Numbered from the stretch's first letter, positions 1-6,931 are shown. The stretch: DNA of 10,248 bases from Spirochaetales bacterium (GCA_017998025.1 JAGODW010000030.1:1-10248); one strand, 5' to 3'. Numbers and translations: made by a program. The notes: generated from the letters alone by a model not told the origin.

Positions 1-219
1 CGATGGAGAATTACGCCTCTGTGATCAACAGAGTGTACCTCCCCCTCTCCCGGGTATGTAATCTTTCTCAACCCAGCAGGGGTATACATTACTGATCGAA
101 ATCGTCCCCAAAGTCCTGAATTTTCTCGTCCCAGGAGTATTCTATAGAAAGTTTCATCCCTTCGATCAAGAAGCGATTCTGATTCCTTAAGGATATATCC
201 CCATGTACAGTATAAAAGA
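1..219. other. Leading region without a supportable gene
   Basis: No long open frame with a ribosome binding site is visible on either strand. On the minus strand a short frame ends with TAA at 89-91 and reads acidic, protein-like residues before the stop (SIEYSWDEKIQDFGDDFDQ). Its only ATG (157) has a GAAGGG directly abutting it, too close for a normal Shine-Dalgarno site. The open frame reaches back into the terminator hairpin at 220-248. It may be a remnant of a decayed gene or chance. A 6-bp hairpin at 17-33 lacks a T-tract. The window edge may also cut a neighbouring gene. Confidence 0.3.
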
Positions 220-248
220 ACACGGCAGGCCGTGAGAGCCTGCCGTGT
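220..248 (-). terminator. Intrinsic terminator of the zinc-ribbon gene
   Basis: A perfect 10-bp stem, CACGGCAGGC (221-230) with GCCTGCCGTG (238-247), has a 7-nt loop and is extended by one A-T pair. On the minus strand it is followed by the T-rich tail TTCTTTT (about 213-219). It begins about 30 nt past the stop of the small gene at 278-469, so it very probably ends that transcript. Confidence 0.85.
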
Positions 249-277
249 ACGTATTTAAATAATTCGCGAAGCTCGAA

Positions 278-469
278 CTAAACAGCTCCTTCGAGCTGCT
301 TCTTTCCCCTGGCCAGCGCTGCTTTGCAGGGTTTACAGATCATTACTTTTTTCTCCCCTGCGGTAACTTCGTAGACTACCTTAACACCTGTTTTCTTGCA
401 GAGCGGACACGTTCCCCTTCCCCGACTCGGTTGAGAACGAAGTCCTGCTCCTCGATGCGCTTTGGACAT
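278..469 (-). CDS. Small basic zinc-ribbon-like protein (CxxC...CxxC), 63 aa
   Basis: The protein has two cysteine pairs, C21-P-L-C24 and C45-K-P-C48, separated by 20 residues that read like a short beta hairpin. This is the usual layout of a four-cysteine zinc ribbon or knuckle. The N-terminal 20 residues are rich in Arg, Ser and Gly (SKAHRGAGLRSQPSRGRG) and the C-terminus is Lys-rich, so nucleic-acid or ribosome binding is plausible but not shown. The ATG at 469 has a strong GGAGG (477-481) at 7-nt spacing, and the gene has its own promoter and terminator, so it is a real single-gene unit despite its size. Similar small proteins are, to my recollection, found in Treponema relatives, but I cannot name the family. 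The specific function is unknown. Confidence 0.8.
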   Translation of the reverse strand: MSKAHRGAGLRSQPSRGRGTCPLCKKTGVKVVYEVTAGEKKVMICKPCKAALARGKKQLEGAV

Positions 470-492
470 GCAGTTTCCTCCGTATGTTCTGA

Positions 493-521
493 ACTATAGA
501 AGAAAATACGGGGTTGGTCAA
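493..521 (-). promoter_or_regulatory. Sigma70-type promoter of the zinc-ribbon gene
   Basis: Read on the minus strand, -35 TTGACC (516-521) and -10 TATAGT (493-498) are separated by exactly 17 nt. Each box matches the consensus at 5 of 6 positions. The predicted start lies near 486, giving a short leader that carries the GGAGG ribosome binding site at 477-481. Confidence 0.75.
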
Positions 522-596
522 GGGAGGACGAATATGAGGTATCAGAAAGAGCAGCTGTAATCGCCCTGAAATCGCCTTTAAGTTTATGATACGGAT

Positions 597-632
597 AAAA
601 AAACCGCCCGGAGAAAAAACCTCGCGAGCGGT
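597..632 (-). terminator. Intrinsic terminator of the leftward TRAP operon
   Basis: On the minus strand the 30-nt element 632-603 starts ACCGCTCG and ends CGGGCGGT. It forms an 8-bp stem (one G-T pair), a single bulged C and three further pairs around a 7-nt loop. A run of T follows (597-602). It lies about 22 nt past the dctM stop at 655, where the operon should end. Confidence 0.85.
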
Positions 633-654
633 CTGCAAAATAAGTGAAAGCACC

Positions 655-1932
655 TTATCCTAAAGCCATGTTCGGAATCCACATAATGAGCTGAGGAACG
701 TAGGTAATAACAAAAAGCACGATTATGTATATGATAACGTGTGGCATTACATGCTTCACGAGCACCACAAAATCAATCTTTGATAGGCCGCAGCCAACAT
801 AGAGTACATTTCCGACTGGTGGAGTAAGTAATCCGATACAGAGACCATAAACCATAATGACCCCGAAGTAAACCGGATCGATTCCCATCTTCGTTATTAT
901 AGGCAAAAGGATCGGCCCAAGGATCATGATCGCAGGTGATACATCCATAACACATCCTACAGCGAGGATAAGCAAGTTTATGACAAATAGAATTACATAT
1001 TTATTAGATGTCGCCGAGGCTATGAGATTTCCCAGCAATTGAGGTATCTGAGCGATGGTGATTACATAGGCAGCTGCCGTTGCTGCAGCGACTACAAGCA
1101 TTACTACAGAAGAAGATCTTGCAGCTTTAATAAATATTTCCCGCATTTTCCTGAAGGATATTCGCCTGTAGACGGCCATTGAGATCACAAGTGAGTAGAC
1201 CGCTGCAACAACTCCGGCCTCCGTTGGTGTGAAAATACCGCTCAAAATACCGCCTAAGATAATAACGGGCAACATGAGGGAAGGAATTGCCTCCTTAAAG
1301 GATACGAGGACTTCCTTAACAGATGCACGCTTAGAAGTCTGGAGGTTGTCCTTCCGAGTTACGACGAACCAGCTGATAAAAAGAAGGAGTCCGGTGATAA
1401 TGCCAGGAATGATTCCTCCAAGGAACATTCGTGTGATTGACACATTTCCCACAACACCGAAAACAACCATGGGGATACTTGGTGGGATGATTGGTCCTAT
1501 AGTTCCTGCAGCGCAAACGATCCCCGTGCTTTTATTAACATCGTATCCTTCCTTCTTCATAATGGGCAATAGTACCGAACCGATGGCCGAGGTATCGGCA
1601 ACCGCGGCACCAGAAATACCAGCAAAAATCATGCTCGCCACTATAGCTACGTAACCGAGACCTCCCTTAATGTGACCGAGTATGGATTTCACAAAGCGGA
1701 CAATGCCTAGAGAAAGGCCGCCTTCATTCATGATCTCGCCTGCAAGGATAAAGAAGGGGATAGCCATCAACGCAAAATTGTCAGTCCCCTTCAAAAAGTT
1801 TTGCGGCACCACCATAAAATCTGTCCTTCCCAGATAGATAAGCATGGTGATGCTGGTCAGGCCAAGGGAGAATCCGATCGGAATGCTGAGGACAAGAAAA
1901 GCCATCAAGCTAATAAGAAATACGAGGATCAT
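655..1932 (-). CDS. dctM: TRAP transporter large permease subunit, DctM-like
   Basis: This is the large membrane subunit of a TRAP transporter, which carries the solute and coupling ion across the inner membrane after delivery by DctP. The 425-aa length is normal for DctM, and the sequence is about a dozen hydrophobic segments in series. Family signatures are clear: AIPFFILAGEIMNE (57-70), GISGAAVADTSAIGS (105-119), MKKEGY (125-130) and IGPIIPPSI (145-153). A second, weaker repeat occupies the C-terminal half, as expected from the family's internal duplication. The ATG overlaps the dctQ stop by 4 nt (ATGA, 1929-1932), indicating translational coupling, and GAGGAG lies just upstream. It is the last gene of the leftward operon and is followed by a terminator. 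The substrate cannot be read from this subunit. Confidence 0.95.
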   Translation of the reverse strand: MILVFLISLMAFLVLSIPIGFSLGLTSITMLIYLGRTDFMVVPQNFLKGTDNFALMAIPFFILAGEIMNEGGLSLGIVRFVKSILGHIKGGLGYVAIVASMIFAGISGAAVADTSAIGSVLLPIMKKEGYDVNKSTGIVCAAGTIGPIIPPSIPMVVFGVVGNVSITRMFLGGIIPGIITGLLLFISWFVVTRKDNLQTSKRASVKEVLVSFKEAIPSLMLPVIILGGILSGIFTPTEAGVVAAVYSLVISMAVYRRISFRKMREIFIKAARSSSVVMLVVAAATAAAYVITIAQIPQLLGNLIASATSNKYVILFVINLLILAVGCVMDVSPAIMILGPILLPIITKMGIDPVYFGVIMVYGLCIGLLTPPVGNVLYVGCGLSKIDFVVLVKHVMPHVIIYIIVLFVITYVPQLIMWIPNMALG

Positions 1933-2420
1933 AATTTTCTCCTCAAAATCTTTATGGTGTTTTTAACTATAATGATGGACATTGCGAAGAATGAGATAGG
2001 AATAATAAGGCCAATAATCCCATAGGGGATTCTTGTCGCTGGTGAAGGCCAACCGAAGGTGCTTTCGGCCAAGATGTAGCCATAAATGGTACAAATGACA
2101 GTTAATACTAAGATGAAGACGTTGGCGATAACGAGGAGAACTTTCTGCCCCCGGGGTGAAAATTTCTTCACTAAAATATCGACACCGATGTGTTCATTAT
2201 TGTTCAATGCAAATACAGCCCCAATCAGGGAGGACCAAATGAAACAGTAACGTGCAAGTTCCTCCGATTCTACGATAGAGCTGTTGAAGACGTAGCGTGC
2301 AACGACATTGATGAAAACAATAATGATCATTGCAGAGAAAAGCACAAACAATAGATTTTCCGCAAAACTGTTTAGAATTCCGCCAAGGGTTCGCTTCTTC
2401 GTTTCGGGGTTTCCACTCAT
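1929..2420 (-). CDS. dctQ: TRAP transporter small permease subunit, DctQ-like
   Basis: This is the small four-helix membrane subunit that partners DctM. Hydrophobic segments lie near residues 20-43, 55-75, 92-117 and 131-153. The family's central motif is present after the first helix: ESEELARYCFIWSSLIGAVF followed by NEHIGVDIL. I chose the ATG at 2420 (163 aa) because AAGGA (2426-2430) lies 5 nt before it. The alternative ATG at 2426 directly abuts that Shine-Dalgarno sequence and would add only Met-Tyr. Gene order is dctP, a 106-nt gap with hairpins, dctQ, then dctM overlapping by 4 nt. Expression probably depends on read-through from dctP. Confidence 0.93.
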   Translation of the reverse strand: MSGNPETKKRTLGGILNSFAENLLFVLFSAMIIIVFINVVARYVFNSSIVESEELARYCFIWSSLIGAVFALNNNEHIGVDILVKKFSPRGQKVLLVIANVFILVLTVICTIYGYILAESTFGWPSPATRIPYGIIGLIIPISFFAMSIIIVKNTIKILRRKL

Positions 2421-2438
2421 ATACATCCTTCATTTCTT

Positions 2439-2483
2439 AAAAAATAAGGGAGAGGAACCAAACGGTATATCCCTTCTCCCCTT
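2439..2483 (-). terminator. Attenuator-like hairpin with T-run between dctP and dctQ
   Basis: On the minus strand an imperfect stem pairs GGGAGA plus GG (in 2471-2483) with CCTCTCCC (in 2446-2455), with one bulged A and a loop of about 16 nt. It is followed by TTATTTTTT (2439-2447). The element sits between the dctP stop and the dctQ start and would act as a partial terminator. The stem is imperfect, so strength is uncertain. Confidence 0.5.
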
Positions 2484-2504
2484 GTACTATAACAGAGACT
2501 AAAA

Positions 2505-2520
2505 TCCCCCCCGGGGGGGA
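2505..2520. repeat. Perfect C7G7 palindrome just after dctP
   Basis: The 16-bp palindrome is T, seven C, seven G, A. On the minus strand it starts 7 nt after the dctP stop and is followed by ATTTTAG. As RNA it would fold into a short, very GC-rich hairpin that could protect the dctP transcript end or pause polymerase. It stands out sharply from the AT-rich surroundings. Confidence 0.6.
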
Positions 2521-2526
2521 CAAAGC

Positions 2527-3540
2527 TTACTTCTGGAGATCAAGGAATTTTTTAGCCATCGCGTTAACTTTCGGGTCCGGGCCAAGCATGTCGGGGTACA
2601 CTTTAAGGACAAGGTCTTTGAAAGGCTTTCGTTCAGGCTTGGTAAACTCGATGCCCTTCGATTTGAGTGTTTCAATGTCCTTTTCCATGCTTTCCTTGTA
2701 AAGGCGGAGTTCATCATCGCAGTAAGCCTTTACTGCAGCCTTAAGAACTTCCTGATTTTCCTTTGAGAGACTCTGATAGAATTTCTCATTAACAACGACA
2801 TAATTGTAAGCTATGCAGTGATCGGTGAGAGCTATGTACTTTTGGGCCTCATACCAACCACTTGCAAGTACTGTCGTCGGCGGGTTCTCCTGCCCATCGA
2901 CAACCTTCTGCTGAAGTGCAGTAAAGATTTCAGAATAGGCCATGGTCACAACATTAAACCCGAGGGCTTTACCCATGATAACATACTGGTTAACCTGAGG
3001 CATGCGAAGCTTAATACCTTTACAGTCTTCCGGAGTGTTGATCGGCCGCTTGCTATTGGAGATTGCTCGAACACCATTAACGCTTACTCCGAGTGCACGG
3101 AGACCTTCTCCCTTCAGCAAGTCTGCGGTCAGCTCATCGAGATTCTCGTTAAGAAGCTTGAAGCCGACATCGACATTATCGAATAGGTAGGGGAATTCAG
3201 CGACCTTAAGGATTGGATATTTTTCTGAAAGCATGACGCCGATAATACTCATTTCAATGCTTCCAAGTTTGGTACCTTCGATAAATTCCTTTTCAGCACC
3301 TAACTGGTTATTCGGATAAAGTTCTACCTTGATTGAGCCCTTTGAACCTTCTTCAACCATGGGCTTAAAGACCTTCGTCAGAGAAACATTCTGGGGATGG
3401 CTTTCAGCAAAATAGTTAGCTAACTTGAGAGTGACAGGCTTCTTCACCGCGCTTTCTTTAGATCCGCCAGCCCAAACCGCAATAGTAAGGTAGAGGCTGA
3501 GTATCAAAATTAGACTTATCAGTTTCGATACAGTTTTCAT
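2527..3540 (-). CDS. dctP: TRAP transporter substrate-binding protein, DctP-like
   Basis: This is the periplasmic binding protein of the leftward TRAP system; it captures the solute and hands it to DctQM. The 337-aa length fits the DctP family. The N-terminus (about residues 1-24) is a signal peptide, MKTVSK then a hydrophobic core, ending AVWA before GGSKES. There is no lipobox cysteine, so it is probably exported as a soluble protein. Family landmarks are ISNSKRPINTPEDCKGIKLR with R179, the position that in characterised DctP proteins salt-bridges the substrate carboxylate, and DGQENP (215-220). The ATG at 3540 has GGAGGA close upstream. It is the first gene of the operon and is followed by hairpins before dctQ. 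A carboxylate ligand is likely from R179, but its identity is not readable. Confidence 0.95.
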   Translation of the reverse strand: MKTVSKLISLILILSLYLTIAVWAGGSKESAVKKPVTLKLANYFAESHPQNVSLTKVFKPMVEEGSKGSIKVELYPNNQLGAEKEFIEGTKLGSIEMSIIGVMLSEKYPILKVAEFPYLFDNVDVGFKLLNENLDELTADLLKGEGLRALGVSVNGVRAISNSKRPINTPEDCKGIKLRMPQVNQYVIMGKALGFNVVTMAYSEIFTALQQKVVDGQENPPTTVLASGWYEAQKYIALTDHCIAYNYVVVNEKFYQSLSKENQEVLKAAVKAYCDDELRLYKESMEKDIETLKSKGIEFTKPERKPFKDLVLKVYPDMLGPDPKVNAMAKKFLDLQK

Positions 3541-3619
3541 GAGATCCTCCTATAATTAAATTGAGATATATTATTTGTATTAAACTTATTTTTTATTTTA
3601 ATCAATACCTGTATATTAG

Positions 3620-3648
3620 ATCATAAATGGCAATCATTTTTAAAGCAA
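3620..3648 (-). promoter_or_regulatory. Candidate promoter of the leftward TRAP operon
   Basis: On the minus strand, TTGCTT (3643-3648, 3 of 6 matches) and TATGAT (3620-3625, 5 of 6 matches) are spaced by 17 nt. The predicted start near 3613 gives a leader of about 70 nt. In such AT-rich DNA other -10-like sequences occur nearer the gene, so this choice is moderate. Confidence 0.45.
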
Positions 3649-3800
3649 TTTAGAAATATATTCTTTTTAGTCTTTCCTGTAGAAGAAACCTGAATTATTT
3701 ATACTGAGATAATCTATATAGGCATATCCCTAAGTCTATGAATTATACGAGCAGCAGTAATCAGCAGCTCTCGTTTTGAATTATTATAATAAATCTATCA

Positions 3801-3829
3801 TTGACAGTCCATGATACTGAAGTTATAAT
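3801..3829 (+). promoter_or_regulatory. Perfect-consensus sigma70 promoter of the rightward TRAP operon
   Basis: TTGACA (3801-3806) and TATAAT (3824-3829) are separated by 17 nt, matching the consensus at all positions. Transcription should start near 3836, giving a leader of roughly 48 nt that includes the GGAGGAGGAGG ribosome binding site. A promoter this strong is usually held down by a repressor, which fits the repeats at 3830-3858. Confidence 0.85.
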
Positions 3830-3858
3830 CAACTTATATCACATAAGTTGTATTACAA
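3830..3858. promoter_or_regulatory. Putative operator pair overlapping the transcription start
   Basis: Two inverted repeats follow the -10 box directly. The first is CAACTTAT (3830-3837), 5 nt, ATAAGTTG (3843-3850). The second is TTGTA-T-TACAA (3848-3858), which fits the TNGTNNNACNA pattern known for FadR-subfamily GntR repressors. The first spans the predicted start site, so its left arm would be mostly absent from the RNA, which favours a DNA operator over an RNA hairpin. The regulator class is inferred. Confidence 0.5.
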
Positions 3859-3884
3859 TTCTAAACGGAGGAGGAGGATTCTCT

Positions 3885-5024
3885 ATGAAGAAATTTGTCC
3901 AATCGCTGTTCTTTGCTAGTATGGTTCTCTTAGCATTTAGTTGCTCACAGGGAGAGAAGCCTGCAGAGGCAAAACAGGCTGAGCCGAAGATCGAGGCGGC
4001 AAAGGAAGAACCGAAAGCAGTACCCGCCGTGGATACGAAAAAGGCCAAGGAAAAAGCAGAATACGTCATCCGTCTTGCCTATACAGATGCCGGCACATGG
4101 CCTGCCATGGGGAACAAACCCCAGGCCGAACATGCCTATGGTCTTATGTTCAAGAGTATTGTGGAGAGCAGTTCAAACGGCAAGATTTTCGTAGAACTAT
4201 TCCCATCCGCGGAAATGGGCCAGTCTAAGGAAGTGCTCGAAATGGTAAAATCGGGAACTCTTGAAGCATGTATCGAGACCGGGGCTATTGCAGGATTCTA
4301 TCCGAAATCCCAGGTGATAAACCTTCCCTATGCCTTTAAATCGGACGAAATCGCCTGGTGGGTCTTTGATAATTCTAAATTCTGGAAAGACCTTGTGGCA
4401 GATATGGAAAAAACCACAGGACTCCTTGCCCTGGGAATGGGTCAGAATGGAACCCGACATTTCACCAATAGCAAACGTCCTATCAAAACTCCTGAAGATA
4501 TGAAAGGCTTAAAGTTTCGAGTCATGCAAGCTCCTATCTACGTAAAGATGGTTGAAGCCCTGGGTGCTAAGGCAATACCTCTGGCCCATGGAGAGATTTA
4601 TACTTCATGCCAGACAGGTGTTGTAGATGGTCAGGAAAATCCGATCTGGAACATTGCAGCAAACAAATGGTACGAAGTCCAAAAATACATGACGCTGGAT
4701 GGGCATACGTGGAGCGAGAATATGCTGGTGATGAATTCCAAGTTTTTCCGGGGCTTGCCCAAGGAGTACCAGCACATTGTTCAAATAGCCTCCTTTCACG
4801 GCCAGTGGGCAGATCGGGTATCCGAGGGGCTGGGAAGCCGGATAACGGATTACGAATTACTTGCGGCCCATATGGAAATTTATTCACCCACCCCGGCAGA
4901 GCTTGAACAGTTCAAGAAAGCCGTCGAGCCTGTTACGGAATGGCTCAAGGGAGAAATCGGGGCGGCTACAGTGGATGGCTTCCTGAAAGCAGTGAAAGAT
5001 GCGGAAGCAGCTCTCGGCTACTGA
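3885..5024 (+). CDS. dctP: TRAP transporter substrate-binding lipoprotein, DctP-like
   Basis: This is the binding protein of the rightward TRAP system, 379 aa from the ATG at 3885. That start has GGAGGAGGAGG at 3867-3878 with 6-nt spacing. The in-frame upstream TTG at 3801 is part of the -35 box and is rejected. Residues 1-19 form a signal peptide ending LAFS-C20, a relaxed lipobox, so the mature protein is probably a membrane-tethered lipoprotein. A Lys/Glu/Ala/Pro-rich linker (about 21-58) precedes the binding domain and explains the extra length over the leftward paralogue. Family landmarks are FTNSKRPIKTPEDMKGLKFR with R212, the carboxylate-contacting arginine of the family, and DGQENP (248-253). 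Aromatic residues around AWWVF (157-161) may shape a different pocket. The substrate is unknown. Confidence 0.95.
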   Translation: MKKFVQSLFFASMVLLAFSCSQGEKPAEAKQAEPKIEAAKEEPKAVPAVDTKKAKEKAEYVIRLAYTDAGTWPAMGNKPQAEHAYGLMFKSIVESSSNGKIFVELFPSAEMGQSKEVLEMVKSGTLEACIETGAIAGFYPKSQVINLPYAFKSDEIAWWVFDNSKFWKDLVADMEKTTGLLALGMGQNGTRHFTNSKRPIKTPEDMKGLKFRVMQAPIYVKMVEALGAKAIPLAHGEIYTSCQTGVVDGQENPIWNIAANKWYEVQKYMTLDGHTWSENMLVMNSKFFRGLPKEYQHIVQIASFHGQWADRVSEGLGSRITDYELLAAHMEIYSPTPAELEQFKKAVEPVTEWLKGEIGAATVDGFLKAVKDAEAALGY

Positions 5025-5050
5025 GAAATTTAATAGCGTGTTTATTATGG

Positions 5051-5086
5051 AAGGCAGGTGGAAGAGTATCTACCTGCTTTTCTTTT
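5051..5086 (+). terminator. Attenuator-like hairpin with T-tract between dctP and dctQ
   Basis: GCAGGT (5054-5059) pairs with ACCTGC (5072-5077). Flanking and inner pairs extend the stem to about 12 bp, including G-T pairs, around a loop of about 6 nt. TTTTCTTTT (5078-5086) follows. It lies 26 nt after the dctP stop and 30 nt before the dctQ start, the typical place for partial termination that raises DctP over DctQM. Confidence 0.75.
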
Positions 5087-5116
5087 CCCAAAAAATTTCT
5101 ATGGTGGGAGGAATAA

Positions 5117-5626
5117 ATGGAAAAAATAATTTCCATTTTAAAAAAGATTAGTGATTTCTTCGAGAAAGTCGGCATAGTAATCAGCACCCTATATTGTGTC
5201 GTGGTTTTTTGCATGGTATTTTCCGGTGTTTTTCTCCGTATCATCGGCAAGTCCCTCTCCTGGAGCGAGGAGGTTTCCCGATGGCTTCTTATTTCTATGG
5301 CTTTTGTAAGTTCCAGCGTTGCTATGAAACGGGGTATGCATGTGGGGATAACCTACTTTATCCGAATGGTGCCGGCATCGATTATGCGTTTCATAATTTT
5401 TGTTTCAAATTGCTTTGTAATGGTGTTTCTTATTTATGGTTTTTCTTCTAGCTTACGCGCAGCCCTCCATGCTCGGAACCAGTTGGGAGATATCATCCTT
5501 ATCCCTATGATGTATGTAAAGCTGAATCTTCCTTTCGGATTTTTCATGATGATGGTACATCTCCTCTATATTTCGTTTGCAGTGCTAAAAAGTGACGAAC
5601 CACAGAATTATATGATCAGCTCATAG
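5117..5626 (+). CDS. dctQ: TRAP transporter small permease subunit, DctQ-like
   Basis: This is the small membrane partner of the downstream DctM; 169 aa with four hydrophobic segments near residues 15-43, 52-70, 83-108 and 131-154. The family motif after helix 1 is present as SWSEEVSRWLLISMAFVSSS followed by KRGMHVGITYF, including the conserved Glu pair, Arg-Trp and His. The start is supported by GGGAGG (5106-5111) at 5-nt spacing. It lies downstream of the attenuator and 13 nt before dctM, so it is cotranscribed with both. It differs substantially from the leftward DctQ, so the two operons are not a recent tandem duplication. Confidence 0.92.
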   Translation: MEKIISILKKISDFFEKVGIVISTLYCVVVFCMVFSGVFLRIIGKSLSWSEEVSRWLLISMAFVSSSVAMKRGMHVGITYFIRMVPASIMRFIIFVSNCFVMVFLIYGFSSSLRAALHARNQLGDIILIPMMYVKLNLPFGFFMMMVHLLYISFAVLKSDEPQNYMISS

Positions 5627-5639
5627 GGAGGATACAAAT

Positions 5640-6920
5640 ATGAGTTTAGTAGTAGTGGCCTTTATCCTCTTCATGATCGTGGGAATCCCTATAGCCTTTG
5701 TATTAGGGCTTTCATCCCTATGCTATTTTTTATTTATTGGAAATATTCCTCTGGATGTTATCGGCCAACGCCTCTATTCCGGATGTGATAACTTTGTTCT
5801 TCTAGCAATTCCTTTTTTTGTTCTTGCCGGAGAACTGATGAATAGGACCAATATAACTGAAGATCTTATTAATCTTTCAAAACTCCTGGTAGGAAAAATT
5901 CCCGGCGGCCTGGCCCATGTAAATATTGTAGCGAGCATCTTTTTTGCAGGGCTTACCGGAGCAGCCGTAGCAGACACAGCTGCTATTGGATCGATATTGA
6001 TCCCGGCTATGAAAAAAGAAGGGTATTCAGCAGAATATAGTGCAGCAGTTACAGTAACATCATCCATTATAGGCCCGATTATCCCGCCAAGTATTGTTAT
6101 GGTGATATATGCAACCGTTACTATGGAATCGGTAGGAGCCCTGTTTATAGCAGGCTTCGTACCCGGTGTACTAATTGGTTTGAGCCTTATGGTTATTGCC
6201 TTCTACTTCGCCATCAAGTACAATCACCCACGACGGATCGAAAAGTACACTCGTACAGAAGTTGTAACAACCCTAAAAAAATCTATCCTTGGACTAATCT
6301 GTCCTCTTATCATCATCGGAGGAATTTTTTCCGGCCAATTTACCCCTACAGAGGCGGCTGCTGTAGCCTGCGCCTACGCTCTAATTATAGGATTATTTGT
6401 ATTTAGAAGTCTTACCTGGAAAGATGTTTTAGAGTGTTTTGGAAAGAGCGCGGTTATTTCAGCCGTTATTCTGCTTGTCATCACAACCGCAACCCTCTTT
6501 GCTACAGTACTTACTTTAGAAAGGGTCCCCGCAAACATTGCCCGTGCTATGACAAGCTTGACGAACAACAAATATGTTTTTCTTATGCTCGTCAATCTGC
6601 TTCTACTTTTCATGGGGATGATAATGGAAACCGGAGCCAATGTTATTCTCCTGGCTCCTATCCTTCTGCCCCTGGCAATGAAATACGGCATTCACCCTCT
6701 CCATTTTGCCTTAGTCATGCTGGTGAATCTGAATATTGGCCTTGTCACTCCTCCCTTAGGGGTCTGCCTTTTTGTTGCAGCACCTATCGCTGATGTGAAA
6801 TATGAAAGGATTGCTATAGCATCCCTTCCATTTATAGCTGCTGAGATTGTTGTACTGATGCTGATCACCTATATACCAGAATTGATCCTTATACTCCCAA
6901 GACTGTTTGGATTCGCTTGA
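5640..6920 (+). CDS. dctM: TRAP transporter large permease subunit, DctM-like
   Basis: This is the 426-aa transport subunit of the rightward TRAP system in the inner membrane, with about a dozen hydrophobic segments. Signatures are AIPFFVLAGELMN (56-68), GLTGAAVADTAAIGS (104-118), MKKEGY (124-129) and IGPIIPPSI (144-152), with NIGLVTPPLG in the C-terminal half. These align well with the leftward DctM, showing common ancestry with many substitutions. The start has GGGAGG (5626-5631) at 8-nt spacing, overlapping the dctQ stop. The next gene starts 11 nt after the stop, so the operon continues into the URO-D-like gene. Confidence 0.95.
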   Translation: MSLVVVAFILFMIVGIPIAFVLGLSSLCYFLFIGNIPLDVIGQRLYSGCDNFVLLAIPFFVLAGELMNRTNITEDLINLSKLLVGKIPGGLAHVNIVASIFFAGLTGAAVADTAAIGSILIPAMKKEGYSAEYSAAVTVTSSIIGPIIPPSIVMVIYATVTMESVGALFIAGFVPGVLIGLSLMVIAFYFAIKYNHPRRIEKYTRTEVVTTLKKSILGLICPLIIIGGIFSGQFTPTEAAAVACAYALIIGLFVFRSLTWKDVLECFGKSAVISAVILLVITTATLFATVLTLERVPANIARAMTSLTNNKYVFLMLVNLLLLFMGMIMETGANVILLAPILLPLAMKYGIHPLHFALVMLVNLNIGLVTPPLGVCLFVAAPIADVKYERIAIASLPFIAAEIVVLMLITYIPELILILPRLFGFA

Positions 6921-6931
6921 GGCAAAGAGAA

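Larger units (their letters stand above)
3541..3884. other. AT-rich divergent regulatory region between two TRAP operons
   Basis: These 344 bp hold no gene. They contain a candidate promoter for the leftward operon (3620-3648), a consensus promoter for the rightward operon (3801-3829) and two inverted repeats after it. A perfect 12-bp AT palindrome TTATTATAATAA (3781-3792) lies 8 bp upstream of the rightward -35 and may be an operator half or an UP-like element. The repeat CAGCAG-TAAT-CAGCAG (3753-3768) can form only a weak hairpin. No regulator gene lies within the window. Confidence 0.8.

Noticed and set aside
17..33. CTCTGT/ACAGAG hairpin as an intrinsic terminator
   Set aside because: Only 6 bp and no T-run on either strand.
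102..207. HGD...N pattern in the minus frame as an aminoglycoside-phosphotransferase-like catalytic loop
   Set aside because: Only a few residues match, the frame starts within a terminator, and the following DxD region of the kinase fold is not convincing.
1229..1654. Plus-strand open frame of 141 codons inside dctM
   Set aside because: It is the antisense of a well-supported DctM gene, lacks a ribosome binding site, and its product resembles no family.
2818..3186. Plus-strand open frame of 122 codons inside the leftward dctP
   Set aside because: It overlaps conserved DctP motifs on the other strand and has no start signals.
3748..3777. Hairpin with TTTT after the CAGCAG repeats as a terminator
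   Set aside because: The stem is only 5-6 bp with a bulge, and no gene ends upstream on the plus strand.
3801..3884. N-terminal extension of the rightward DctP from an upstream TTG
   Set aside because: The TTG is the -35 box itself and would precede the transcription start; the true ATG at 3885 has an excellent ribosome binding site and begins a signal peptide.
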